NCBI GenBank assembly: GCA_022842085.1
Contig: JALHQF010000005.1
Location: 13,396 to 27,291, forward strand
Direction of reading: 5' to 3'
Length of the DNA: 13,896 nucleotides
Source of the DNA: Patescibacteria group bacterium
GTDB taxonomy: Bacteria; Patescibacteriota; UBA1384; CAILIB01
Shown here: piece after piece, positions 1 to 6,684 of the stretch
Layout: the number at the start of each line of letters is the position of its first letter
How positions within the stretch are numbered: position 1 is the first letter of the stretch
The notes under the pieces: model-generated
Database searches by the model: none
What the model was told of the DNA's origin: nothing
What the model saw: the letters and a program-made list of their open reading frames with translations, nothing else
Made by a program: the position numbers and the translations under genes

Positions 1-91
1 TGATATGGAGCATGGCCCGCCGCAGTACAACGTAGGTGTCGCGGAAGAACCACACAAACGATGGCTTGGTAAGGGGAGTGGCGGTAGTCAT
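1..91 (-). CDS. ABC-2 type exporter permease, N-terminal fragment
   Basis: Only the first 30 codons lie in the window; the gene runs off the left edge. The ATG at 91-89 overlaps the stop of the upstream ATPase gene in an ATGA junction, so the two are translationally coupled. The visible peptide begins MTTATPLTKPSFVWFF and continues with an Arg-Asp and a double-Arg stretch, the usual cytoplasmic lead-in of DrrB-like permeases before the first membrane helix. Family knowledge: such a permease pairs with a DrrA-type ATPase to export lipids, drugs or glycolipids. The assignment rests mainly on this coupling, because no membrane helix is visible yet. Confidence 0.6.
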   Translation of the reverse strand, partial: MTTATPLTKPSFVWFFRDTYVVLRRAMLHI

Positions 92-1017
92 TGCTTGGTT
101 GCTTCGCCGGTGAGGCTGAGGAATACGTCGTCGAGGGTTGGCTCGTGCACTGTCACGTCGTCGGGTGAGAGCTTGGCTTCACTCAGCTGCTTGGTGGCTT
201 CGGTGAGCTGTGAGAAGCCCTTGCGAAGCTCTACGGTAACCGTGAGCCCGTCGCTCCCAAGGCTAGCGTCCTTGAGGATGGTGACAGCTTTCTTAGCCTC
301 CGCTTCTCTCTTGTACGTGAGCACGAGACGACTGCTCCCAATCGACTGTTTGAGCTGGGAGGCGGTGCCCTGTGCAATAATCTTGCCGTGGTTGAGGACG
401 GCAATCTGATCGGCGAGCTGATCGGCCTCCTCGAGGTACTGCGTGGTGAGGAAGAGCGTGCTGCCACCCGCTACGATGTCTCGGATTACGCTCCACATAG
501 CTGTACGACTTCGCGGGTCAAGGCCTGTGGTTGGCTCATCGAGGAAGAGTACTGGTGGGGTAACGATAATGCTGGCTGCGAGGTCGAGCCGGCGACGCAT
601 ACCGCCGGAGTAGGTTTTCACCGGTCGCTTAGCAGCGTCGACAAGGTCAAACTGCTCGATAAGCTCCTGGGCACGACGCTTCGCATCGGCGCTGCTCAGG
701 TGGTAGAGCTCGCCAATCATACGCAGGTTATCGATACCCGAGAGCTTCTCGTCTACGGCAGCGTTCTGACCAACCAAGCCAATCGTGCTGCGCACAGCGT
801 CGGGATCCTCGGCAACGTTGATGCCGTTTACCGTAGCGGTACCGCTATCGGATAGCAGGAGGGTGGTGAGGATGCGGACGAGGGTGGTTTTTCCAGCGCC
901 GTTTGGGCCGAGGAGGGCGAAAATGGTCCCTTTTTCTACTGACAGGTTAATGCCAGTGAGTACCTCAGTTTCCTTAAAGCGTTTGGTGAGGCTCTGAACC
1001 TCAATTGCGATAGGCAT
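88..1017 (-). CDS. ABC transporter ATP-binding protein, DrrA family
   Basis: A cytoplasmic ATPase of 309 residues that would power an ABC-2 exporter. Seen: Walker A GPNGAGKTT (about 37-45), Q-loop Gln near 84, signature YSGGM (136-140), Walker B VLFLDE (156-161) with D-loop GLDP, and the switch region TTQYLEEAD near 191-199, where Gln replaces the classical His. That Gln is usual for the daunorubicin-resistance (DrrA) branch. The C-terminal part ends with EPTLDDVFLSLTG, the hallmark of the DrrA accessory domain. The length is typical (about 300-330). The downstream permease starts inside the stop codon. The ATG lies exactly 6 nt behind a TAGGAT hexamer and has no ribosome binding site, suggesting a leaderless message. 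The substrate cannot be told from sequence. Confidence 0.95.
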   Translation of the reverse strand: MPIAIEVQSLTKRFKETEVLTGINLSVEKGTIFALLGPNGAGKTTLVRILTTLLLSDSGTATVNGINVAEDPDAVRSTIGLVGQNAAVDEKLSGIDNLRMIGELYHLSSADAKRRAQELIEQFDLVDAAKRPVKTYSGGMRRRLDLAASIIVTPPVLFLDEPTTGLDPRSRTAMWSVIRDIVAGGSTLFLTTQYLEEADQLADQIAVLNHGKIIAQGTASQLKQSIGSSRLVLTYKREAEAKKAVTILKDASLGSDGLTVTVELRKGFSQLTEATKQLSEAKLSPDDVTVHEPTLDDVFLSLTGEATKQ

Positions 1018-1023
1018 GATCGC

Positions 1024-1029
1024 ATCCTA
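1024..1029 (-). promoter_or_regulatory. -10 element (TAGGAT) for leaderless ABC ATPase gene
   Basis: On the minus strand the sequence reads GCTAGGAT, then six bases (GCGATC), then ATG. With a start point about 7 nt after a -10 hexamer, the message would begin at or next to the A of the ATG. There is no convincing -35 box 17 nt upstream. The same spacing recurs before five other genes here. Confidence 0.5.
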
Positions 1030-1071
1030 GCGCTTTCTATGGCTAAGGAGTAGGCTTCAGGAGAGGTAGCT

Positions 1072-1380
1072 ATGAACCTTAGAAACGCACGAGGCGATCC
1101 GGATATGGGTCGCGAGATTGTTCGTCAACAGATGCGCGTCGATGATCGGAAGTTTCGTCAGCGACGTGCCCAGACCTTCTCAAGGCAAGAGTGGGAGGCA
1201 AACGCCTCCACTATTCTGATTGGGATACTCGCGCTTCTCGCGGGCGGAGTGGCTGCCTACTGGCAGTGGGGGCCTCAGCCCCAAATGCGCGAGTGGGTGG
1301 CCTTCCCTGGATTCGGCTTCGGATTCGGAAGCATGCTTACCCTGTTCCTCTACTGGTGGAATAACCACTACGAGGGCTAG
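1072..1380 (+). CDS. small two-helix membrane protein, unknown function
   Basis: A 102-residue protein I do not recognise. Residues 1-44 are hydrophilic and Arg/Gln-rich. They are followed by two predicted membrane helices (about 46-64 and 76-96), with a short loop holding WQWGPQPQ and a Gly/Phe-rich stretch GFGFGFG before the second helix. Both ends probably face the cytoplasm, by the positive-inside rule. The start is supported by AGGAG and AGAGGT purine runs 5-8 nt upstream. It diverges from the ABC transporter genes across 54 bp and ends 14 nt before a hairpin shared with the convergent gene. It could be an accessory subunit or regulator of something in the membrane, but nothing in the sequence says which. 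Confidence 0.7.
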   Translation: MNLRNARGDPDMGREIVRQQMRVDDRKFRQRRAQTFSRQEWEANASTILIGILALLAGGVAAYWQWGPQPQMREWVAFPGFGFGFGSMLTLFLYWWNNHYEG

Positions 1381-1393
1381 CACTCATACAAAC

Positions 1394-1419
1394 GCGTCCC
1401 AGCCGCTAGGCCGGGACGC
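1394..1419. terminator. bidirectional hairpin between convergent small genes
   Basis: GCGTCCC and GGGACGC (7 bp) enclose GCC-gcta-GGC with one A/C mismatch, giving a nearly perfect 11-position stem with a 4-nt loop. The plus side continues AATTTCGTTCTT and the minus side GTTTGT, both moderately T-rich. It sits 14 nt past the stop of the gene at 1072. The stop codon of the minus gene lies inside the loop. Confidence 0.6.
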
Positions 1420-1720
1420 AATTTCGTTCTTCGTAGCACAGCATGGCGCCTGTGTGCGCAATTCCCCAGAGGAGGTAGAAGCAGCAGCACTCCAACATCA
1501 GCCGTGCAACCAATGGGCTACTCGGGTCGAGGAGGTAGGCCACGATGAGAACGCATGTGCCAGGTACTCCAACGAGCTCTGGGTTCAGTTGTGTAATCGG
1601 AAGCATGAACGCCGCCGCGAGCAGGTACGAAGCACTTGCGCTGACGAGGGGTACTACGACTTCTTGCCAAACGGTATGAAGGTACACGAGGACAATCCAT
1701 TGTCTCATCCGTCTATCCAA
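1406..1720 (-). CDS. small three-helix membrane protein, unknown, start unclear
   Basis: A protein of about 104 residues with three likely membrane helices (about 20-45, 50-65 and 72-96) and an unusual CCC triplet near 78-80. I do not recognise the family. Codon use (CTC, GTC, TAC, GAG) matches the neighbouring genes, and the opposite strand would read as a hydrophilic shadow. The start is uncertain. TTG at 1720 has no ribosome binding site. A strong AGGAGGT lies at 1762-1756, and the frame stays open up to an ATT at 1744, 11 nt beyond it, just after a TAG. The extra residues (DEEGFAR) look coding-like, so an ATT start or a sequencing or frameshift problem is possible. The final codons run through the hairpin at 1394-1419. 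Confidence 0.55.
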   Translation of the reverse strand: MDRRMRQWIVLVYLHTVWQEVVVPLVSASASYLLAAAFMLPITQLNPELVGVPGTCVLIVAYLLDPSSPLVARLMLECCCFYLLWGIAHTGAMLCYEERNCVPA

Positions 1721-1821
1721 GCGGGCAAAGCCCTCTTCGTCAATCTAAAGGATTGACCTCCTATGTGGAATCAGGTACCGAGAGAGGAGCTCTTCGGAGT
1801 CAAGGAGATTGAAAGTAGCAG

Positions 1822-2184
1822 ATGAAGATCTACAGAGGGACATTTGTCCTCGGTTCACCGTTTCCGTGCCTCGGCACGCTCAACCCAGCTGAAGTGCTCG
1901 ATGCCTTCCAAGACCTATGTACGCAGCTTCCTCCTGGGAGCGAAGTGACGCTCGTGCGCGGGTCCGTGGCCGGCCTCCACATGTACCCCACAGATGGTGA
2001 GTATGCGTACCACACGCTGCCGGATGCCTCCGAGCACCCGCAGTCGCGTGTCGCCTACCTGCGTAACCCAGACGGGATCATCCTCTGCGGTGCCTCACGT
2101 GGTGACGATGGCACGTGGCGCGTGTTCGCGTCGGGCGTAGAGTTGACCCTCGAGCCTTTCAGTGACCCCGACCACCTCGGGTAA
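1822..2184 (+). CDS. hypothetical soluble protein, 120 residues
   Basis: No signal peptide, no membrane helix and no motif I recognise. The protein begins MKIYRGTFVLGSPFP. It contains a helix-like stretch (about 24-36, EVLDAFQDLCTQL), then alternating beta-like segments (EVTLVRG, RVAYLRNPDGIILCG, WRVFASGVELTLEPF), and ends in Asp/Pro/His. It looks like a small alpha/beta domain. ATG 1822 is the first start after an in-frame TAG at 1816-1818. The nearest purine-rich site (AGGAG at 1803-1807) is about 14 nt away, which is long. The gene is monocistronic and followed within 2 nt by a strong terminator. It diverges from the gene at 1720. Function unknown. Confidence 0.65.
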   Translation: MKIYRGTFVLGSPFPCLGTLNPAEVLDAFQDLCTQLPPGSEVTLVRGSVAGLHMYPTDGEYAYHTLPDASEHPQSRVAYLRNPDGIILCGASRGDDGTWRVFASGVELTLEPFSDPDHLG

Positions 2185-2185
2185 G

Positions 2186-2213
2186 AGAGGGGGAGCCAAT
2201 GGCTCCTCCTTTT
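2186..2213. terminator. strong intrinsic terminator, shared by convergent genes
   Basis: A 12-position stem (AGAGGGGGAGCC with GGCTCCTCCTTT, including two G-U pairs) around a 3-nt AAT loop, running into TTTT. It begins right behind the stop of the gene at 1822. The TAA of the minus-strand TraX gene (2214-2212) overlaps its edge, so it can end transcription from both sides. The plus direction has the better T-tract. Confidence 0.88.
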
Positions 2214-2910
2214 ATCGTATGAGTGCGTCAATCCACCAAAACACCCAGAGGTGGACCGGGTACCCAACGTAGAACACCCAGGCGAAACGTCGATTCCCTG
2301 CTAGGCCGCTGTAGAGGGTGAGCGGAATAATAGCGGCAAGCATACTAAGTTGCCAGCTAGGGTAGCCGAGCAGGAGAATGCTCACCGCACTCGTAATCGC
2401 AAACGCGCTCAGTTGAGCAAGACGGTTTGGTGCAAACAGCCCAAAGCTCAGTAGCATCCCGAGCATAAGGAAGCTGCCCTCACTCAGTGCACTCCCGGTA
2501 ACGAGCACGGGGAGGCAAAGCGCTGCGCCGAACTTGTGCAGAGGTTGGGCGGTTTTCCAGATCGCTTCAAGGCAGCCAACTACGCTCACCCCAAACGCGA
2601 GGCTGAGGAAAATGTTGTAGGTAAGCCACGGTGTTCCTGGGTAGGTTGTAGTGAGGTATGAGCCAAGGAGGTGTGTGCCCACCGCCATGATGAGCCCGGC
2701 TCCATAGATTCGCATCAGGTAGCGTGGCCGGTTGCTGGTATGGCGCCAGCCCTCAATAACCAAGAAGGCGAAAATCGGTGCTACCAGTCGACCAGCGATT
2801 TTTAGGCCAAAGGCGACGGTATCGGGAAGCACCGGAACCCAGGTACCGAAGTGCTCGGCAACCATGAGGAGGAAAGCAAACCACTTCAGCTGGGCACCCG
2901 AAAACCTCAC
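2212..2910 (-). CDS. TraX family membrane protein
   Basis: Polytopic membrane protein of 232 residues. TraX-family hallmarks are visible: N-terminal SGAQLKWFAFLLMVAEHFG; GRLVAPIFAFLVIEGWRHT followed by a basic YLMRIYGAG; a central NIFLSLAFG; and the C-terminal WVFYVGYPVHLWVFW. Family knowledge: TraX of the F plasmid is needed for acetylation of pilin, but chromosomal homologues are widespread and their acceptor is unknown. I chose GTG at 2910 because it overlaps the stop of the methyltransferase gene (GTGA). An upstream extension of the frame lies inside that gene and has no TraX-like sequence. It is the last gene of a three-gene operon with a ligase-like protein and an RNA methyltransferase. 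A role in modifying a surface molecule is inference. Confidence 0.88.
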   Translation of the reverse strand: MRFSGAQLKWFAFLLMVAEHFGTWVPVLPDTVAFGLKIAGRLVAPIFAFLVIEGWRHTSNRPRYLMRIYGAGLIMAVGTHLLGSYLTTTYPGTPWLTYNIFLSLAFGVSVVGCLEAIWKTAQPLHKFGAALCLPVLVTGSALSEGSFLMLGMLLSFGLFAPNRLAQLSAFAITSAVSILLLGYPSWQLSMLAAIIPLTLYSGLAGNRRFAWVFYVGYPVHLWVFWWIDALIR

Positions 2911-3830
2911 GAACGTGCAAGTACGGCTACAAACCCGCCAGCGCCAGTTCCCATCTGAGGTTCGATGCGAGCACATGGCAGCTCGGTGACCGTAGACTGA
3001 AAGCCGGCCAGGTGAGGAATGGGAACAGGCTGAAAATTCGCGAAGCGCCTGAGGAACCACTGGAGGTTCCCCTCGTTCTCCTCCCGACTGTACGTGCAGG
3101 TACTGTAGACCAGCCAACCGCCTGGTCGCACGCTTGCCTGTACGTTTGCGAGGATTCGGCGTTGTCGCCCAACATCCTGCGTGATACGAAAGTCCTGAAA
3201 TGCCCCGGGTGCCTCGATGCCGCGAGCAACGAGCGACTGTCCAGAGCAGGACGCATCTACAAGGATGAGATCAAAGCCCGTTGGATAGCGCTCAGCGATG
3301 TGGCTTGCATCGATCTTGGTGACGCTTGCCGGAACCTTGCAACGCGCAAGGTTGGCCCGCAAAGCACGATGACGAGGCGAGAGGACTTCGTTGGCTATGA
3401 GGTTGTTTGGCCGGTGGGCACGGTAGGTGTAGATGGCCTTTCCTCCAGGTGAGGCGCACATATCAAGCACATCGAGGGTCGAAGCTTCACGCGCTAAAAC
3501 GGCGCTTGCCACCACTGCAGAGCTTACATCGAGCAGGTAGTACGCCCCTGCATCGTGGAGCGCATGAGTCCCTGGGCGCTCTCTAAAATCACTGAGCACA
3601 TCTACCCAGGAAGGCTGCCAAGCGGCGGGCACTGCCACCGAAAACGGACGATCGAGTGGTGGATCTCCCATCCAAATGAGCGCCTGCTGGCGGCTTGTGC
3701 CCGCAAGTACTGCTTCTGTGGCTTCTGACACTCGGCTGGCATCCTGTGGATAGAGGCGAGTAAACTGGCGCTCTACGTGTCGCCGCAGCTTTTGCTCGAG
3801 GTACTGCTTGTACGGGAGCTTATGCGGCAT
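2907..3830 (-). CDS. RsmB/NOP (Sun/NSUN) family RNA cytosine-C5 methyltransferase
   Basis: Methylates cytosine C5 in rRNA or tRNA using S-adenosylmethionine. It has 307 residues: an N-terminal RNA-binding part (1-100) and a Rossmann methyltransferase core. Seen: SAM motif I DMCASPGGKA (123-132); motif IV VDASCSG (191-197) with Cys195; motif VI YSTCTYSREENE with the nucleophile Cys245. The usual motif IV is DAPCSG; here the proline is serine, while both catalytic cysteines are kept. A C-terminal PUA-type extension, as in RsmF/YebU, is absent, so the target base cannot be named. The ATG lies inside the end of the upstream ligase gene (11-nt overlap), and the stop overlaps the TraX start. This is a housekeeping enzyme placed in an envelope operon. 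Confidence 0.93.
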   Translation of the reverse strand: MPHKLPYKQYLEQKLRRHVERQFTRLYPQDASRVSEATEAVLAGTSRQQALIWMGDPPLDRPFSVAVPAAWQPSWVDVLSDFRERPGTHALHDAGAYYLLDVSSAVVASAVLAREASTLDVLDMCASPGGKAIYTYRAHRPNNLIANEVLSPRHRALRANLARCKVPASVTKIDASHIAERYPTGFDLILVDASCSGQSLVARGIEAPGAFQDFRITQDVGRQRRILANVQASVRPGGWLVYSTCTYSREENEGNLQWFLRRFANFQPVPIPHLAGFQSTVTELPCARIEPQMGTGAGGFVAVLARS

Positions 3831-4959
3831 GACGAGTCTTCACAACAATCGCCACTGCAATTGCGGCCAGTACAGCGAGATCGGCCTGCCAAAACGTACG
3901 GTCGAGAAGCCCATTTACCACAATCGCCACACAGCTTGCCTGGGCACAGGCAGCAAGCCAGCTACGAGGGCGTTGCCAAAACACCCCGACAATGATGGCG
4001 CACAGCCCGATGAGACCGATGAGACCCGTATGCCACCACGTTGCAAGGAAGAGCTGGTGAGGGTGTACGGCGTACGGGAGGCCGTGGGTGAGGAAGCCAG
4101 GGTTACCTGCTGCAAGCTGCCCGACGGCTTCTTGAAAGCCGCTAAAGCTACCGCCCCACACAGGTGAGCTCTGCAAGAGCTGCCAAGTGTAGCCCCATAT
4201 TTCCTGGCGTGAGGTTGCGCTTGGGTCGGTGCTCGTGAGAACGAGGTAGGTCACAACACCCGCCAGTACTCCACAGATCACAAGCCAGACGCGCTGGTAG
4301 GCGAGGCGATCGCGCAGCAGGTACCAGACTATGAAGGCCCCAGCTGCAGCTGCCCCAATCCAGCTCGCGCGGGAGCGGGTGAGGAAAAGGATCCAGAGCA
4401 CTGGTAGCGCCGCCAGCGCCCATACCAGGGTCTTGCGCTTCAGAAATCCCAGGAGGAGTACGCCAGCCGACACGAGCTCCATCGCGAGTAGGTTGGGAGA
4501 TAGGGTGTGCCCAGGGATGCGCCCTTGATCCAGGTACTGCGTTGGGCTTGCGTCGCCTGTTTGCCAGGGAAGTGCTGGTGCTACTCCAATCCACTGCAGG
4601 AGTGCATACCCGGTTACAAGCGCGAGAAGCATACTGATTCCAACTTGAACAGGCTGTAAGCTCTCTAGCCTCAGAACTAGCCAACCTATGGCGATGGGAA
4701 TAAGCACGAAGGCAACCACTTTCCCTAGGCTGTCTGGTGGAAGTCCAGCGGCAGCAAACGAGGTTACTGCTCCAAGCAGGAGGAGCCCTGCTCCAAGCGT
4801 AAGCCATCGGGGGCTTGGGCTTCGGCGCCCACCAAGGAGGCATAGGCTGCAACCGATCAGGAGTGCAGCTTCGTGCAGTGCAACCGAGCCAATACGCACT
4901 GCCGATATTGCTAGGAGGGCAATCGCAGAGGCAATCAGAGCGTTACGAAGCGTAGGCAT
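3820..4959 (-). CDS. O-antigen ligase / Wzy-like polymerase family membrane protein
   Basis: A 379-residue protein with about ten membrane helices. Wzy_C-family marks: GHTLSPNLLAMELV (150-163), the conserved LTRSRASW (193-200) at the end of a helix, a large loop (about 243-305) with SRQEIW (250-255) and GSFSGF, and HPHQLFLATWWHTGLIGL (299-316) entering the next helix. Family members transfer or polymerise undecaprenyl-linked glycans outside the membrane, onto lipid A in Gram-negatives, or onto wall polymers or proteins elsewhere. If this organism lacks an outer membrane, the acceptor is probably a wall polymer or glycoprotein; that is inference. First gene of the operon with the methyltransferase and TraX. 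The ATG is 9 nt behind a TGCTACGCT extended -10, so the leader is at most a few bases. Confidence 0.88.
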   Translation of the reverse strand: MPTLRNALIASAIALLAISAVRIGSVALHEAALLIGCSLCLLGGRRSPSPRWLTLGAGLLLLGAVTSFAAAGLPPDSLGKVVAFVLIPIAIGWLVLRLESLQPVQVGISMLLALVTGYALLQWIGVAPALPWQTGDASPTQYLDQGRIPGHTLSPNLLAMELVSAGVLLLGFLKRKTLVWALAALPVLWILFLTRSRASWIGAAAAGAFIVWYLLRDRLAYQRVWLVICGVLAGVVTYLVLTSTDPSATSRQEIWGYTWQLLQSSPVWGGSFSGFQEAVGQLAAGNPGFLTHGLPYAVHPHQLFLATWWHTGLIGLIGLCAIIVGVFWQRPRSWLAACAQASCVAIVVNGLLDRTFWQADLAVLAAIAVAIVVKTRHAA

Positions 4960-4968
4960 TTCACCAAG

Positions 4969-4974
4969 AGCGTA
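4969..4974 (-). promoter_or_regulatory. extended -10 (TGCTACGCT) for ligase operon
   Basis: On the minus strand TG-C-TACGCT stands 9 nt before the ATG at 4959, implying a very short leader. A GGTG lies in that gap but is too close to the start to be a normal ribosome binding site. The divergent promoter for the DedA gene lies about 30 bp away with the same TGCTAC core. Confidence 0.45.
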
Positions 4975-5001
4975 GCACTCTTACAGCCAGAAGGAACGTG
5001 C

Positions 5002-5007
5002 TACTGT
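5002..5007 (+). promoter_or_regulatory. extended -10 (TGCTACTGT) for leaderless DedA gene
   Basis: TG-C-TACTGT lies exactly 6 nt before the GTG at 5014. A CTTACA, four of six matches to TTGACA, lies 16 nt upstream. This supports the GTG as the true start, because no ribosome binding site is at a usable distance (AAGGA is 18 nt away). Confidence 0.5.
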
Positions 5008-5013
5008 ACCTGT

Positions 5014-5625
5014 GTGTCGTTTGTAGATATCTCCACCGATCTCGTTGCGTCGCTTGGGTACTGGGGGATTGGGCTCCTCGCCGCAATAGAGCTCTTCTTT
5101 CCCCCAATTCCCAGCGAGGTAATTTTGCCGTTTGCTGGTTTCACGGCGCAGCAGGGGAAGCTGTCCCTGGGCTGGGTGATTGTGGCCGGCACCATTGGCA
5201 CGATGGTGGCGAGTAGTGTCATTTACTACCTGGGTAAGCTCGTAAGCCAGGAGGCACTCGACCGCTGGATTGCCAAGCATGGACGAAAAATTGGCGTGAC
5301 GAGTACGGATTGGGATAAGGCTCAGGCTTGGTTCGATCGAAACGGATACCGCTCGGTGTTCCTGGGACGATTCCTTCCAGGTATCCGTTCACTCGTATCA
5401 TTGCCCGCAGGTTTGCGCCGCTTGGGGTTCAAGCGTTTCTTCATCCTCTCTACCATAGGAGCTGCCATTTGGAACTCAGGACTTACGATTGCTGGCTATG
5501 CTCTCGGTGACCAGTTTACCCAGGTAGAGAACGTTGTTGGCCTCTTTACTACCATTGTGCTCATTTTGTTGGGTGTGCTGATTGGCTGGTTTGCCTACCG
5601 CGCATGGCGACTGCGCACGCGCTAG
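5014..5625 (+). CDS. DedA family membrane protein
   Basis: A 203-residue protein of the DedA/SNARE-associated family. Members are proton-linked membrane proteins, and several recycle undecaprenyl phosphate or phospholipids across the cytoplasmic membrane. Seen: E26 followed by FFPPIPSEVILPFAG (28-42), a re-entrant family signature; GRFLPGIRSLVSLPAG (118-133), with the two conserved arginines and the Pro-Gly pair; and C-terminal helices at about 140-165 and 171-196. The length is normal. GTG 5014 is the start that fits the full N-terminus and the -10 element. The next gene starts 22 nt before this stop, so the two are probably co-transcribed. A role in carrier-lipid recycling would suit the ligase gene that diverges from it. 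Confidence 0.93.
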   Translation: MSFVDISTDLVASLGYWGIGLLAAIELFFPPIPSEVILPFAGFTAQQGKLSLGWVIVAGTIGTMVASSVIYYLGKLVSQEALDRWIAKHGRKIGVTSTDWDKAQAWFDRNGYRSVFLGRFLPGIRSLVSLPAGLRRLGFKRFFILSTIGAAIWNSGLTIAGYALGDQFTQVENVVGLFTTIVLILLGVLIGWFAYRAWRLRTR

Positions 5626-6641
5626 CAAAAGTTGGGGCAGCGCTTCTTTTTCTGGCGATTGGAGTGACTGCGGCAAGCATGAGCCGCCCACAGCAGCTGG
5701 TGCGCATACCAATGAGTTCTCCAAGCCCAAGTCTTGCTCCGCTCCCCGTACCGAGCCCAGAGCCCGTAAGCCTGGTATTTGGGGGAGATGTGATGCTTGG
5801 CCGTTTTGTAGAGACCCAGCTGCGCCGCTATGGGTACGACTGGGTTACTGATTCGGTAGCTCCCGTGTTTGCCGCGGCTGATGTGCGAGTGGTAAACCTC
5901 GAGTCGCCGTTTCGTGCTGAAGGGCGCCAAACAGCAAACGGGAGCATGGTATTTCGAGCCGATCCGGCCGCGGTTGCAGTGTTGAAGAATCTCAACACTT
6001 CACTCGTTTCGCTGGCAAACAACCACATTACCGATATGGGCGTGCAGGGCTTGCGTGACACCAAGGCAACCCTTGAAGCGGCTGGGATCGCCTACACCGG
6101 AGCCAGTGAGCTGCCGGATGAGGTTCTTTCACCAGTTATCAAGGAGGTAAAGGGGCAACGATTCGGCTTCCTCTCCGCAACGTACGGGGTTAACTTTCAG
6201 AGTGCTGGGGTGCACTACGCTCAGCTTGAAGATCCGGCGCTCATGGAGGCGGTGGCTAATCTGAAGACAGAGGGAGTGGTGCCCATTGTGCTCCTCCACT
6301 GGGGTGCGGAGTACCAAGCCAAACCATCTGCCTCCCAAGAAGAGCTTGCCCGTCGGCTCCATGAGAACGGGGCACTCTTGGTGGTAGGGGCGCATCCGCA
6401 TGTGCCACAACCGGCGCGGTGGTTTGGAGAAGGGATGACCTTCTACAGCCTAGGAAACCTCATCTTTGATCAAGATCCAGGTAACTGGCGAGATCGAAGC
6501 GCCATCCTGCGGGTGACGGTTCTGGAGGGGCAGCTGCGTGACTATGAGCTGATTCCATACCAGATTGAGATGTACGCAAAGCCAGTGCTTGTGGAGGGCG
6601 ATGCTGCCAATCGAATTGTTGAGAGGTTCTCTGGTAGTTAA
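5604..6641 (+). CDS. membrane-anchored CapA family (PGA_cap) metallophosphatase-like protein
   Basis: A 345-residue protein: an N-terminal helix (about 9-25, signal anchor), a Pro/Ser-rich linker (37-54), then a CapA/PgsA-like calcineurin-type domain outside the cell. Conserved pieces: GDVMLGR (61-67), NLESP (98-102), LANNHITDMG (137-146) with GL..T...L, LHWGAEYQ (231-238), GAHPHVPQP (262-270) and FYSLGNLIFDQ (280-290). Asp61, Asn139, His140, His232 and His264/266 fit the metal-site pattern. Known members take part in poly-gamma-glutamate capsule synthesis, but many are uncharacterised surface hydrolases, and no CapB/CapC partners are here. ATG 5604 is preferred because the next Met (26) would lose the anchor. 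Cotranscribed with the DedA gene. Confidence 0.92.
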   Translation: MATAHALAKVGAALLFLAIGVTAASMSRPQQLVRIPMSSPSPSLAPLPVPSPEPVSLVFGGDVMLGRFVETQLRRYGYDWVTDSVAPVFAAADVRVVNLESPFRAEGRQTANGSMVFRADPAAVAVLKNLNTSLVSLANNHITDMGVQGLRDTKATLEAAGIAYTGASELPDEVLSPVIKEVKGQRFGFLSATYGVNFQSAGVHYAQLEDPALMEAVANLKTEGVVPIVLLHWGAEYQAKPSASQEELARRLHENGALLVVGAHPHVPQPARWFGEGMTFYSLGNLIFDQDPGNWRDRSAILRVTVLEGQLRDYELIPYQIEMYAKPVLVEGDAANRIVERFSGS

Positions 6642-6684
6642 TTTTTTGATTTTTGTTCTTCTAGATTGACAAAAATAAAAAAAT
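6641..6684. repeat. AT-rich imperfect inverted repeat
   Basis: ATTTTTTGATTTTTGT (6641-6656) pairs with ACAAAAATAAAAAAAT (6669-6684) at 15 of 16 positions, around a 12-nt spacer containing TCTAGA. It begins on the last base of the CapA-family stop codon and ends where a TATGAT -10-like hexamer begins. It could form an A/U hairpin with T-tracts in both directions (bidirectional terminator) or mark the edge of an inserted segment. The rest of the gap to 6726 holds the promoter and leader of the next gene. Confidence 0.65.

Noticed and set aside
431..445. Gln instead of His in the ABC H-loop as a defect
   Set aside because: TTQYLEEAD is the usual form in the DrrA subfamily, not a mutation.
388..855. 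A 155-codon plus-strand frame inside the ABC ATPase gene
   Set aside because: Antisense to a full set of ATPase motifs; no ribosome binding site or recognisable domain.
1220..1756. A 178-codon plus-strand open frame across 1220-1756
   Set aside because: It overlaps the membrane gene at 1072 in another frame and is antisense to a frame with three hydrophobic helices; hydrophilic antisense shadows are expected.
2911..3117. N-terminal extension of the TraX gene
   Set aside because: It lies wholly inside the methyltransferase gene and lacks TraX features; the GTGA overlap start gives the normal family N-terminus.
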